Below, piece after piece: positions 44,412 to 52,420 of a stretch of 64,000 nucleotides of DNA. Every line of letters starts with the position of its first letter. Positions within the stretch are counted from its first letter, which is position 1. The notes beneath the pieces were generated by a model. The model saw nothing but the letters and a program-made list of their open reading frames with translations, searched no databases and was not told the origin of the DNA. The stretch lies in assembly GCF_001400735.1 (NCBI RefSeq), contig NZ_LJPW01000173.1, positions 61,505-125,504 on the forward strand. Direction: 5' to 3'. A program made the translations under genes and the position numbers. Origin of the DNA: Pseudomonas caricapapayae (GTDB lineage Bacteria; Pseudomonadota; Gammaproteobacteria; Pseudomonadales; Pseudomonadaceae).

Positions 44412-45344
44412 ATGACAACGGTATTGGTGCTGGTGGAAAACCTGGACACGTATTTGCCAATTCTGGAAAGCAGCGGTTTTCAGCTGATTCGTGCGCCGAC
44501 GGCTGAACTGCGCGCCGAGGCAATTGCTGCGCACGGGCAGGAAATCAGTGCCGTTGTCACACGCGGACCGCTGGGTTTTTTCGCCGAGGAAATGGATGCA
44601 CTGCCGCAGCTGCGCATCATTTGTGTGAGCGGTGCCGGCTACGAGAAGGTTGATCTGTCTGCTGCGCAGGCGCGGGGCATCCGTGTGACCAACGGTGCGG
44701 GCGTCAATGCCGCCACGGTGGCTGATCATACGCTGGCGCTGTTGCTGTCCCTGGTGCGTGACATCCCGCAGGCCGATGCCTCGGTACGGCGCAGCGAATG
44801 GCGCAAGGTGGTACGACCCTCGCTGGCGGGCAAGCGCCTGGGGATTGTCGGGCTGGGTGCCGTGGGGCTGGCGATTGCCAAGCGTGCAGCAGCGTTCGAC
44901 ATCGCCATCGGCTACCACAATCGCAAACCGCGCACCGATTGCGATTACACCTGGCACGCCACGCCACAAGCGCTGGCTGCCGCGTCGGATTTTCTGATCA
45001 TCGCCACCCCCGGCGGCACCGGCACGCAGCATCTGGTCGATGCACAGGTGCTTGAGGCACTGGGTCCTGAAGGCTTTCTGGTCAATATTGCGCGCGCCAG
45101 TGTCGTGGACACTCATGCCTTGGTCGAGGTGCTCGAGAACCAGCGGATTGCCGGAGCCGCGCTGGACGTGTTCGACGATGAGCCCGCTGTGCCGGACGTG
45201 TTCAAGACGCTGGGCAATGTCGTGCTGACGCCCCATGTAGCAGGGCTGTCCCCGGAGGCCTCGAGAGACAGTGTGCAGATGGTCAACGACAATCTGCTGG
45301 CATTCTTTTCCGGAAAGCCGGTGCTGACGCCTGTGATTGACTGA
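44412..45344 (+). CDS. D-isomer-specific 2-hydroxyacid dehydrogenase
   Basis: 310 residues, NAD(P)-dependent reduction of 2-keto acids such as glyoxylate or hydroxypyruvate. Rossmann motif LGIVGLGAVGLAIAKR near 140-155, catalytic Arg in VNIARASVVD near 225-234, Glu in the DDEPAVP region and His in LTPHVAGLSPE near 276-286. The NAD-binding fold is flanked by the split catalytic domain as usual. GhrB/hydroxypyruvate reductase is the nearest idea; the substrate cannot be decided by sequence alone. Followed 110 bases later by a glutamine-amidotransferase-like gene. Confidence 0.88.
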   Translation: MTTVLVLVENLDTYLPILESSGFQLIRAPTAELRAEAIAAHGQEISAVVTRGPLGFFAEEMDALPQLRIICVSGAGYEKVDLSAAQARGIRVTNGAGVNAATVADHTLALLLSLVRDIPQADASVRRSEWRKVVRPSLAGKRLGIVGLGAVGLAIAKRAAAFDIAIGYHNRKPRTDCDYTWHATPQALAAASDFLIIATPGGTGTQHLVDAQVLEALGPEGFLVNIARASVVDTHALVEVLENQRIAGAALDVFDDEPAVPDVFKTLGNVVLTPHVAGLSPEASRDSVQMVNDNLLAFFSGKPVLTPVID

Positions 45345-45454
45345 CCCGGCGTGCAGTGTTGCACGCCGGCATTGCAACGATGCCCATTCTGCTGGTTTTG
45401 ATGCCTGTTTATAGTCCCCGCCCAGGTCATACGAAGTCGAACAGGGAGCAGGGC

Positions 45455-46189
45455 ATGGGCAAAGCAGATAGCGTAGGCAACACGGTAAAGATCGGCCTGG
45501 TGGGGGATTTCAACGCGGATGTTCCAGCCCATCGGGCCATTCCTCTGGCATTGCAGATGGCGGCGGAGGTGCTTCAAATAACGGTCGGCTTCGAGTGGCT
45601 GCCTACGCCACAGATCGGCAACGGTGCACGGCTTGGCGAATTCGACGGTCTCTGGTGTGTGCCTGCCAGTCCGTACCTGGACATGCAGGGCGCATTGACT
45701 GCCATTCGTTTCGCCCGTGAGCAGCTCGTGCCGTTTCTTGGAACGTGCGGCGGCTTTCAGCACGCGTTGGTGGAGTACGCTCGCCATCAATTGGGCTGGG
45801 CAGACGCCGAGCACGGCGAAACGGCACCAGAAGCGCCAAACGTCATCATTAAGCCACTCAGTTGCTCACTGGTCGAATCGGTGGCAGCGGTTCAGTTGCA
45901 ACCCGATACATTGATTGCCCGGGCGTACGGCAGGCTGGATATAGAAGAGCGTTATCACTGCCGCTACGGTCTGCGCCGTGAGCTGGAGTCCGCGCTGTTC
46001 GGCCAACGGCTCGAAATCAGTGGACGCGGCCCGGAAGGCGAAGTACGCAGTATTGAACTGCAGGGGCATCCGTTCTTCGTCGCCACGCTGTTCCAGCCGG
46101 AACGGGCTGCGTTGCAGGGCGAAATACCGCCTGTGGTCAAGGCTTTCCTGCGCGCTTGCAGCGCATTCGTACAGAGTACCGAATCATGA
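45455..46189 (+). CDS. CTP-synthase C-terminal-like class I amidotransferase family protein
   Basis: 244 residues resembling only the glutaminase half of CTP synthase (PyrG), with no synthetase domain. The nucleophile Cys98 is in PFLGTCGGFQHAL. The late block HPFFVATLFQPE aligns with the PyrG block that carries the catalytic His-Pro-Glu; here the His is Gln214 while Glu216 remains. Some annotated relatives of this family are called (seleno)proteins; here the codon is an ordinary Cys. I start at ATG 45455, where VKIGLVGDFN follows soon after; the upstream 33 codons look non-coding. It overlaps the next gene. Function unknown; amide transfer is uncertain because of the missing His. Confidence 0.75.
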   Translation: MGKADSVGNTVKIGLVGDFNADVPAHRAIPLALQMAAEVLQITVGFEWLPTPQIGNGARLGEFDGLWCVPASPYLDMQGALTAIRFAREQLVPFLGTCGGFQHALVEYARHQLGWADAEHGETAPEAPNVIIKPLSCSLVESVAAVQLQPDTLIARAYGRLDIEERYHCRYGLRRELESALFGQRLEISGRGPEGEVRSIELQGHPFFVATLFQPERAALQGEIPPVVKAFLRACSAFVQSTES

Positions 46190-46512
46190 TGGCCTCGCGC
46201 TTTGCCACGCCCTATTTTGCGGTCGTGTTCACCTCATTGCGTACGCCTGACGAAGGGCAGGCCTACGCAGATGCTGCGCGGCGAATGGTAGGTCTGGCCC
46301 GGCAACGGCCCGGCTTTTTAGGCGTGGAATCGGCACGCGGCGAAGACGGACTGGGGATCACCGTATCCTACTGGACCGATGAGACCGCGATTCTGGCCTG
46401 GAAACGGCAAGCCGAACATGCCGAGGTCCGCGAGCAGGGGCGTGCACGCTGGTATCAGGCGTTTACCACGCGAATCTGCAAGGTCGAGCGTGATTACGCG
46501 TTCGACAGCTAG
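46186..46512 (+). CDS. Antibiotic biosynthesis monooxygenase (ABM) domain protein
   Basis: 108-residue ferredoxin-like-fold protein of the ABM type. Seen: FAVVFTSLRTP near the N-terminus, RRMVGLARQRPGFLGVESAR near 28-47, and the strand ITVSYWTDETAILAWKRQAE near 54-73 with the conserved Trp and Lys. Such small proteins act on quinones, heme or unknown aromatic compounds. Its ATG overlaps the amidotransferase stop (ATGA), so the two are co-translated. The C-terminus converges on atoE with 3 bases between stops. Confidence 0.8.
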   Translation: MMASRFATPYFAVVFTSLRTPDEGQAYADAARRMVGLARQRPGFLGVESARGEDGLGITVSYWTDETAILAWKRQAEHAEVREQGRARWYQAFTTRICKVERDYAFDS

Positions 46513-46515
46513 CTA

Positions 46516-47934
46516 TCAGGGCATTACCGGCGGCGTATAGGCCAGTGTAATGCCCAGTGCCCAGAGCAGAAACAGTACCAGTGGCGTGTGAACCAGCAAC
46601 TGCACGAACGAGAACCCGATCAAGTCACGTGCTTTCAGGCCCAGTACGCCCAGCAGCGGCAGCATATAAAACGGATTGATCAGGTTGGGAAGCGCTTCGG
46701 CTGCGTTGTAGATCTGTACTGCCCAGCCGAGGTGATACTGCAGGTCATTGGCGACTTGCATCACATAGGGCGCTTCGATGATCCACTTGCCGCCGCCCGA
46801 TGGAATGAAAAAGCCCAATATGGCCGAATAGACGCCCATCAGAATCGCGTAGGTGTCATGCGAGGCGATACTGGTGAAAAACGTCGAGATGTAATGCGCC
46901 AGGGTTTGCGCATCACCGCCTTTGACTGTAGTCAGCAGCGCGGCGATCGAGCCGTACAGCGGAAATTGAATCAACACACCGGTGGTAGTGGGCACCGCCC
47001 GTGCTACTGCATCGAGAAAGCTGCGCGGCCGCCAGTGCAGCAATGCGCCGAGCATGATGAACAGAAAGTTGTAAGTATTGAGTCCGGAAATCGCAGTGAT
47101 CGCCGGTTTGTTCGAAAACTCGTTGAACAACCAGCCTGCTCCCAGCAGCACCATCAGGATGATCAGCAGCGGGCTATACTCCAGCCATTCGCCGGGCCGT
47201 GTGCGAGGTGGCAGTGGCGGCAGGTTGAAGGCCGGGTCGACACCGCAGGCCTTGGCGTCGCGAGCGCTGTTGGGACCTGGGGCGGTGGCATAGGCCACGA
47301 TCAGTGAGATGACCACCAGTGCTGCGAGCATGACCCCGGATTGCCACAGAAAAATGGTTTCGGTGAAAGGAATCACGCCGGTGATCGCCAGGATGGACGG
47401 CGGCAGGCTGGCCGGGTTGGCCTGCAACTGCGCAGCCGAAGAAGACAACCCCAGCGCCCAGACTGCGCCCAGCCCCAGGTACGCGGCAGCACCGGCTGCG
47501 CGATAATCCATGCGCAGGTCGGTACGCCGGGCGAGGGCGCGTGCCAGCAAGCCGCCGAACACCAGTGACAGTCCCCAGTTGAGTAACGAGGCCAGCATGG
47601 AAATCAGCGCCACCCAGGCCACCGCCGAGCGTCCGTTGCGTGGCACCCGGGCCAGGCGGTCGATCAGGCGTACGGCGGGAGGTGAACTGGCGACCACGTA
47701 ACCGCCAATGACCACGAAGGCCATTTGCATGGTGAACGGAATCAGGCTCCAGAACCCGTCACCGAATGCCTTGGCGGCCTCGGCCGGACGTGCGCCGATA
47801 GCCAGCGTTGCCAGGGTGACGATAACCACCGCCAATGCGGCAAATACCCAGGAGTCGGGAAACCAGCGCTCGGCCCACGCTGCACAGCGCAAGGCAAATC
47901 GGGCGGAACGGCTTTCTTCGATGTTGGCGGCCAT
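46516..47934 (-). CDS. atoE: Short-chain fatty acid transporter, AtoE family
   Basis: 472-residue inner-membrane transporter with about 12 helices (for example FAALAVVIVTLATLAIG near 31-47 and FGGLLARALARR near 120-131). The conserved stretch GFFIPSGGGKWIIEAPYVM near 375-393 is typical of AtoE. Takes up short-chain fatty acids or acetoacetate. I use ATG 47934 with AGAGG 8 bases before it, rather than GTG 47943. It lies downstream of the CoA-transferase genes in the same direction, consistent with an acetoacetate/butyrate operon. Confidence 0.88.
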   Translation of the reverse strand: MAANIEESRSARFALRCAAWAERWFPDSWVFAALAVVIVTLATLAIGARPAEAAKAFGDGFWSLIPFTMQMAFVVIGGYVVASSPPAVRLIDRLARVPRNGRSAVAWVALISMLASLLNWGLSLVFGGLLARALARRTDLRMDYRAAGAAAYLGLGAVWALGLSSSAAQLQANPASLPPSILAITGVIPFTETIFLWQSGVMLAALVVISLIVAYATAPGPNSARDAKACGVDPAFNLPPLPPRTRPGEWLEYSPLLIILMVLLGAGWLFNEFSNKPAITAISGLNTYNFLFIMLGALLHWRPRSFLDAVARAVPTTTGVLIQFPLYGSIAALLTTVKGGDAQTLAHYISTFFTSIASHDTYAILMGVYSAILGFFIPSGGGKWIIEAPYVMQVANDLQYHLGWAVQIYNAAEALPNLINPFYMLPLLGVLGLKARDLIGFSFVQLLVHTPLVLFLLWALGITLAYTPPVMP

Positions 47935-48111
47935 CTGGGGCACCTCTTCTTGTCATTATTATCGGGGTCGAGCGCAAGGTGGTGTTACCACGTCGTGGCA
48001 CCAAGCGTTCGCAAGCCATTCTGATGTTGGTCAGACGCCGCAGGAGCTAGCCGGGCCGTTGGCCACAGTCAAGCGCGAGCTTCATAACCAGGAGCCAGAG
48101 GCTCACGGTCC

Positions 48112-48768
48112 TCAAAAGCTCATCTCGATCACGTCATCCGGAACGATCAGTTTGCCGGCGGTCCTGGCTATGATCTCTTCGACGCTGACCCCAGGCGCAC
48201 GCTCGCGGAGGATGAACGCACCGTTTTCAATTTCCAGGTACGCCAGGTCGGTCAGCACCTTGCGAATGCATCCCGCACCGGTCAGCGGCAGGCTGCAGCG
48301 GGTCAGCAGCTTGGATTCGCCGTCCCTGGATGCGTGGGTCATGGTCACAATGATGTTTTCGGCACCCGCCACCAGGTCCATCGCGCCGCCCATGCCCTTG
48401 ACCAGTTTGCCGGGGATCATCCACGACGCGATATTGCCCTCGACATCCACCTCGAAAGCGCCAAGCACCGTCAGGTCGACATGGCCACCACGGATCATGG
48501 CAAAGGATTCGGCCGACGAGAAAATCGATGCTCCGATGCGTGCGGTAACTGTCTGCTTGCCGGCATTGATCATGTCCGCGTCGAGGGTGTCCTCGGTCGG
48601 AAAGGCGCCCATGCCCAGCAGGCCGTTTTCCGATTGCAGCATGACGTCGATGTCGTCCGGCACATAGTTGGCCACCAGCGTTGGAATGCCGATGCCGAGG
48701 TTCACGTAATAACCGTCCTTGAGTTCACGAGCGACGCGTTGAGCCATTTGTTCGCGAGAAAGTGCCAT
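48112..48768 (-). CDS. atoA: 3-oxoacid CoA-transferase subunit B
   Basis: 218 residues. The catalytic glutamate block LQSENGLLGMG near 45-55 marks the beta subunit of family I CoA-transferases. Other features: NLGIGIPTLVANYVP near 22-36 and GGHVDLTVLGAFEVD. Transfers CoA to acetoacetate or related acids. It follows subunit A with about 40 bases between. Naming as atoA or scoB depends on substrate, which the sequence does not settle. Confidence 0.9.
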   Translation of the reverse strand: MALSREQMAQRVARELKDGYYVNLGIGIPTLVANYVPDDIDVMLQSENGLLGMGAFPTEDTLDADMINAGKQTVTARIGASIFSSAESFAMIRGGHVDLTVLGAFEVDVEGNIASWMIPGKLVKGMGGAMDLVAGAENIIVTMTHASRDGESKLLTRCSLPLTGAGCIRKVLTDLAYLEIENGAFILRERAPGVSVEEIIARTAGKLIVPDDVIEMSF

Positions 48769-48809
48769 GGTCTGAATCTCTTTGTTGTTGTCTGCCCGAG
48801 GCGGCGCTA

Positions 48810-49511
48810 TCAGGATTTTCTGACGGTGCGCTGTTCAATGCGTTTTTCAAACGTGCCTTGAATCACTCGATCGACATAAATGCCGGGCGTGTGGATCTGG
48901 GCAGGCAGCAATACGCCGGGTTCGACGATCTCCTCGACTTCCACCACGGTGATACGTCCAGCGGTGGCCGCTACCGGGTTGAAGTTTTGCGCGGTATGTC
49001 TATAGATGACATTGCCGAAGTGGTCGGCTTTCCAGCCTTTGATCAAGGCGAAGTCGCCGGTGATGGCTTCCTCCAGAATGACGTTGCGGCCATTGAACTG
49101 ACGGGTTTCCTTGCCTTCAGCCACGGGGGTTCCATAACCGGTCGCGGTGTAGAACGCCGGAATGCCCGCGCCACCTGCGCGCAGTTTTTCCGCCAGGGTG
49201 CCTTGAGGGGTGAGTTCGACTTCCAGTTCGCCACTGAGCAACTGCTTTTCGAACAAGGCGTTTTCGCCGACGTAGGATGAAATCATTTTCCGGATCTGCC
49301 GGTCTTCGAGCAGTATGCCCAGGCCGAAGCCGTCAACGCCGCAGTTGTTGGAAACCACGGTCAGGCCTTTGATGCCCATGCGTTTGATCTGCATGATCAG
49401 GTTTTCCGGAATGCCACACAGGCCAAAGCCGCCGCAGAGCACAGTCATGCCATCGGTCAGCCCGGCGAGGGCTTCTTCGTAAGTCGCTACTCGTTTATCG
49501 AGTCCAGCCAT
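48810..49511 (-). CDS. atoD: 3-oxoacid CoA-transferase subunit A
   Basis: 233 residues from ATG 49511 (MAGLDKRVATYEEALAGLTD, GGCGGA upstream). The glycine-rich motif VLCGGFGLCGIPENLI near 25-40 is the CoA-binding loop of the alpha subunit. NNCGVDGFGLG follows near 60-70. The open frame runs 36 codons further but is outside the homology. First gene of the minus-strand operon, divergent from a LysR regulator. Confidence 0.9.
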   Translation of the reverse strand: MAGLDKRVATYEEALAGLTDGMTVLCGGFGLCGIPENLIMQIKRMGIKGLTVVSNNCGVDGFGLGILLEDRQIRKMISSYVGENALFEKQLLSGELEVELTPQGTLAEKLRAGGAGIPAFYTATGYGTPVAEGKETRQFNGRNVILEEAITGDFALIKGWKADHFGNVIYRHTAQNFNPVAATAGRITVVEVEEIVEPGVLLPAQIHTPGIYVDRVIQGTFEKRIEQRTVRKS

Positions 49512-49639
49512 GATGATCCGCCTTTTATAGTTGTTGACCGACAGTCGCACTGCCGGAGGATCGATGACTTGCATCTTCTCTCGTGAGCACTGATTTGTTA
49601 ATTTTGTTTTTCTGATCAATTGATAAGAAAATCGAATAG

Positions 49640-50530
49640 ATGAATGTCAAGCAGCTTCGCGCTTTTCTGGCAGTGGCGCAGTACTTGAGCTTTGCCCAGG
49701 CAGGGGAGCGGCTGAACATCTCTCAGCCGGCGTTGAGCCTGACGATCAAGGGGCTGGAGGACGACCTGGGCGGGCAATTGCTGACCCGCACCACACGCAA
49801 TGTGGCGCTGACGCCCGAAGGCGAAACCCTGCTGCCACTGGCGCGCCAACTGATGGCCGACTGGGACAACACCGAAGAGCTGCTGCGCCAGCGGTTCACC
49901 TTGCAGACGGGGCGGGTTTCCATCGCCGCCATGCCATCATTCGCCGGCAATCTGCTGCCTGCGGCGCTGAAGGTATTCCGCGGACGCTACCCGCGGGTCA
50001 ACGTTGCGGTGCATGACGTGATCAACGAACAGGTGCTGGAGATGGTGCGCCATCGTCGCGTCGAGCTGGGGATCGGTTTTGAGCCCGAGTCCAACGGCAC
50101 CCTGTCGTTTACGCCGTTCTATATGGACCGTTTCGTGGCCGTGGTACCTGGAGAGTCGCCGCTGGCCGGGCGGGGCGAGGTGTCCTGGGCGGAACTGTTG
50201 CGCGAAGACTTTATCGCCCTGCAACGCCCTTCGGCCGTACGTTTGCTGCTGGAGCAGGCCATCGAGCCCAGGCACGGCAAGCTGGCGGTGGCGTTCGAAA
50301 GCCATCAGTTGTCGACCATCGGCCGTATGGTTGCCAACGGTCTGGGCGTAAGCGCCGTGCCATCGCTGTGTATAGGGCAGATGCACGAACTGGGGGCATG
50401 CTGCGTTGCGCTGGTAGAGCCGCGTATCGAGCGCCGTATCGGCCTGATGATGCTGGCCGATCACAAACTTTCCACTGCGGCCCAGGCGTTGCGCGAGGTA
50501 TTGATCGAGGAGGCTCGGAGCAGTCGATAG
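49640..50530 (+). CDS. LysR-family transcriptional regulator
   Basis: 296 residues. The N-terminal winged HTH begins MNVKQLRAFLAVAQYLSFAQ with the SQPALSLTIKGLE recognition region near 31-43. The remainder is a type 2 periplasmic-binding-fold effector domain. It is divergent from the CoA-transferase/atoE genes with 128 bases between starts, the usual LysR arrangement, so it probably controls them in response to a short-chain or keto acid. Confidence 0.9.
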   Translation: MNVKQLRAFLAVAQYLSFAQAGERLNISQPALSLTIKGLEDDLGGQLLTRTTRNVALTPEGETLLPLARQLMADWDNTEELLRQRFTLQTGRVSIAAMPSFAGNLLPAALKVFRGRYPRVNVAVHDVINEQVLEMVRHRRVELGIGFEPESNGTLSFTPFYMDRFVAVVPGESPLAGRGEVSWAELLREDFIALQRPSAVRLLLEQAIEPRHGKLAVAFESHQLSTIGRMVANGLGVSAVPSLCIGQMHELGACCVALVEPRIERRIGLMMLADHKLSTAAQALREVLIEEARSSR

Positions 50531-50581
50531 CGACTATCACGGCGGATGATTTTTGCTGCAACGGGGGGGCGGCGTAACCTT

Positions 50582-50602
50582 GCTTCATTCCTGAAATGAA
50601 GC
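50582..50602. repeat. Hairpin just ahead of the small lipoprotein gene
   Basis: GCTTCATT/AATGAAGC with a 5-base loop, ending 17 bases before the ATG and close to its GGAGG site. It may end the LysR transcript or affect ribosome access. Confidence 0.45.
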
Positions 50603-50619
50603 CCGCCCGGAGGCCCCAG

Positions 50620-50901
50620 ATGAACCGTATGCTTGCCCTTGCGCTTGTCCTGACATTCACCGTTGCGCTGGTTTCCGGCTGCTCCACCCATCATGCGGTC
50701 GAGCAGCGTGCGTTCAGTGCCGAAGAAAGCCATCAACTGGCGCTTGAAGACCTGAACCGTCGTGGCCTGTCGTTTGAGGAGTATCAGGCGCGCAAGGCGC
50801 AGTTGATGGCCGATCCTCGGATTCAGCAGGCGCGGGAATTCGACGATAAAGGCGAAACAAGTGTTGACCTGGGTGTGACAGGCCAGCAGCCGCAAGGTTA
50901 A
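50620..50901 (+). CDS. Small predicted lipoprotein
   Basis: 93 residues from ATG 50620 with GGAGG upstream. Signal peptide about 1-22 with lipobox VSGC; residue after Cys is Ser, favouring outer-membrane sorting. The mature part is short, charged and helical (EESHQLALEDLNRRGLSFEE). No known domain. The LysR gene lies 89 bases upstream and a LysE exporter gene lies downstream, neither clearly related. Confidence 0.75.
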   Translation: MNRMLALALVLTFTVALVSGCSTHHAVEQRAFSAEESHQLALEDLNRRGLSFEEYQARKAQLMADPRIQQAREFDDKGETSVDLGVTGQQPQG

Positions 50902-51024
50902 CAGTCTGCTTCAAAACGATTTTTTGTGTAACTGTACGGCAGGAATTTACAGTCAACTGTCCGTGTGTTTCCTCTGCCGCTTTCGATAGGGTGAGCACCT
51001 GACTTACTGATCCGGACAGGCTGT

Positions 51025-51633
51025 ATGGTGCTCTCTTTCGATTTGCTTCTTGCGTTCACACTCTTCGCGTTCGTCACCTCGATAACTCCCGGCCCGAACA
51101 ATATGATGCTGCTGGCCTCCGGCGTGAATTTCGGTTTCAGCCGCACCCTGCCGCATATGCTCGGCATCAGCATCGGTTTTTTCGTATTGGTGCTGGCCGT
51201 CGGCTTCGGTCTGGGCAGTGTGTTCAAGGCGTGGCCCGTTCTCTACACGATCCTGCGCTACGTGGGGGCCGCCTACCTTCTGTACCTGGCCTGGAAAATT
51301 GCCACCTCAAAACCTGCTTCCGATGAGGTCGACAGCCAGGGCAAACCGCTGGGCTTCATGAGCGCCGCGCTGTTTCAATGGGTCAACCCCAAAGCCTGGA
51401 TCATGGCGATCGGAGCTATTAGTACTTACACGCCGATGCAGGGCTATTTCTACAATGTGGTGGTAATTTCGGCGGTGTTTGCGCTGATCAACCTGCCCAG
51501 CGTAGGCATCTGGGCAGGTTTTGGCAGCTTGCTGCGCAACGTTTTGCGCGATCCGCTGGGGCTGCGTCTTTTCAACGGGGTGATGGCCTTGCTATTGGTG
51601 GCCTCGCTGTATCCGCTGTTTGTCGAGCATTGA
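51025..51633 (+). CDS. LysE/RhtB family amino-acid exporter
   Basis: 202 residues with six predicted helices. Hallmark near the N-terminus: FVTSITPGPNNMMLLASG at 14-31. Also GAAYLLYLAWKI near 79-90 and QWVNPKAWIMAIGAIS near 109-124. These transporters export amino acids or related compounds; the substrate is unknown. Convergent with the SsuE-like gene (8 bases between stops). Confidence 0.9.
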   Translation: MVLSFDLLLAFTLFAFVTSITPGPNNMMLLASGVNFGFSRTLPHMLGISIGFFVLVLAVGFGLGSVFKAWPVLYTILRYVGAAYLLYLAWKIATSKPASDEVDSQGKPLGFMSAALFQWVNPKAWIMAIGAISTYTPMQGYFYNVVVISAVFALINLPSVGIWAGFGSLLRNVLRDPLGLRLFNGVMALLLVASLYPLFVEH

Positions 51634-51641
51634 GTCCGGGA

Positions 51642-52223
51642 CTATAAAGCCAGTTGCAAATGCCCGCCCGCCTGCTTGTGACGAGCCTGCAAGCGTCGTT
51701 GCAGGCCGTGATGGAAGTGTTCCAGCCCCTCATGCAGGCGCTCGGTGAGAATTTCGTCCAGCGTGCCGCCTTCTTCATTGTCGTCGTAACTGATCTGCGT
51801 ATCGATGGCGAAGATACCGTGCAGCACTTCCTGGGACTTGAGGGCAGACAGTACCGGTTTGAGTGCGTAATCCACAGCCAGCATGTGCGCAATGCTGCCG
51901 CCGGTGGCCAGCGGCAAGACCACTTTGCCATGCAGCGCGCGTTCGGGCAGCAAGTCGAGCAGGGTTTTCAGCGCGCCTGAAAATGACGCCTTGTAGACCG
52001 GCGTGCCGATCAGCAGGCCATCGGCCTGCCTGACCGCTTCGATAAATTCCAGCACTTGTGGGCTGTCGAAACGGGCAAAAAGCAGGTCCTCGGCATTGAA
52101 GTCACGTATGCGCAACGTGGTGACCTCAACCCCGTGGTTCTGTAACCAGCGGCTGGCATGGGCCAGTACGACGCCAGAACGGGATTTGGGCGAGGGACTG
52201 CCTGAAAGTGAAACAACGAGCAT
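51642..52223 (-). CDS. ssuE: NADPH-dependent FMN reductase, SsuE/MsuE family
   Basis: 193-residue flavodoxin-like reductase. It starts MLVVSLSGSPSPKSRS with the phosphate-binding loop and has IGTPVYKASFSGALKTLLDL near 73-92. It would supply FMNH2 to a two-component monooxygenase such as MsuD. AAGGA lies 8 bases before ATG 52223; the upstream open frame is not homologous. It is not next to any ssu or msu gene in this window; MsuD is 14 kb away. Confidence 0.85.
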   Translation of the reverse strand: MLVVSLSGSPSPKSRSGVVLAHASRWLQNHGVEVTTLRIRDFNAEDLLFARFDSPQVLEFIEAVRQADGLLIGTPVYKASFSGALKTLLDLLPERALHGKVVLPLATGGSIAHMLAVDYALKPVLSALKSQEVLHGIFAIDTQISYDDNEEGGTLDEILTERLHEGLEHFHHGLQRRLQARHKQAGGHLQLAL

Positions 52224-52285
52224 GTGGGATTTCCTTGCGATAAGCGTGAAACTGTAAAGCAGCTTGTGTGCCAGCCTCCCCAAGG

Positions 52286-52316
52286 CAGGGCCATTGCCCC
52301 GCAGACAATGGCCCTG
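52286..52316. repeat. Strong hairpin between the polysaccharide export gene and ssuE
   Basis: Perfect 11-bp arms CAGGGCCATTG/CAATGGCCCTG with a 9-base loop. A second, 7-bp hairpin (CTGTTGC/GCAACAG, 52383-52400) lies nearer the export gene stop. Together they may terminate the minus-strand polysaccharide operon; no T-runs. Confidence 0.6.
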
Positions 52317-52420
52317 GGTGCGTTTTCGTAAACTGGATGAGAGGTCGACGTGCTGATGCAAACGTTGCCAACTGTTGAACGGCTGTTGCTCTGGCAACAG
52401 TCCGGCGCTTGACCAAGGGG

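Noticed and set aside
45740..45760. Selenocysteine in the amidotransferase-like protein
   Set aside because: The nucleophile position is an ordinary cysteine codon (TGC) and the frame has no internal TGA, so there is no reason to invoke selenocysteine here.
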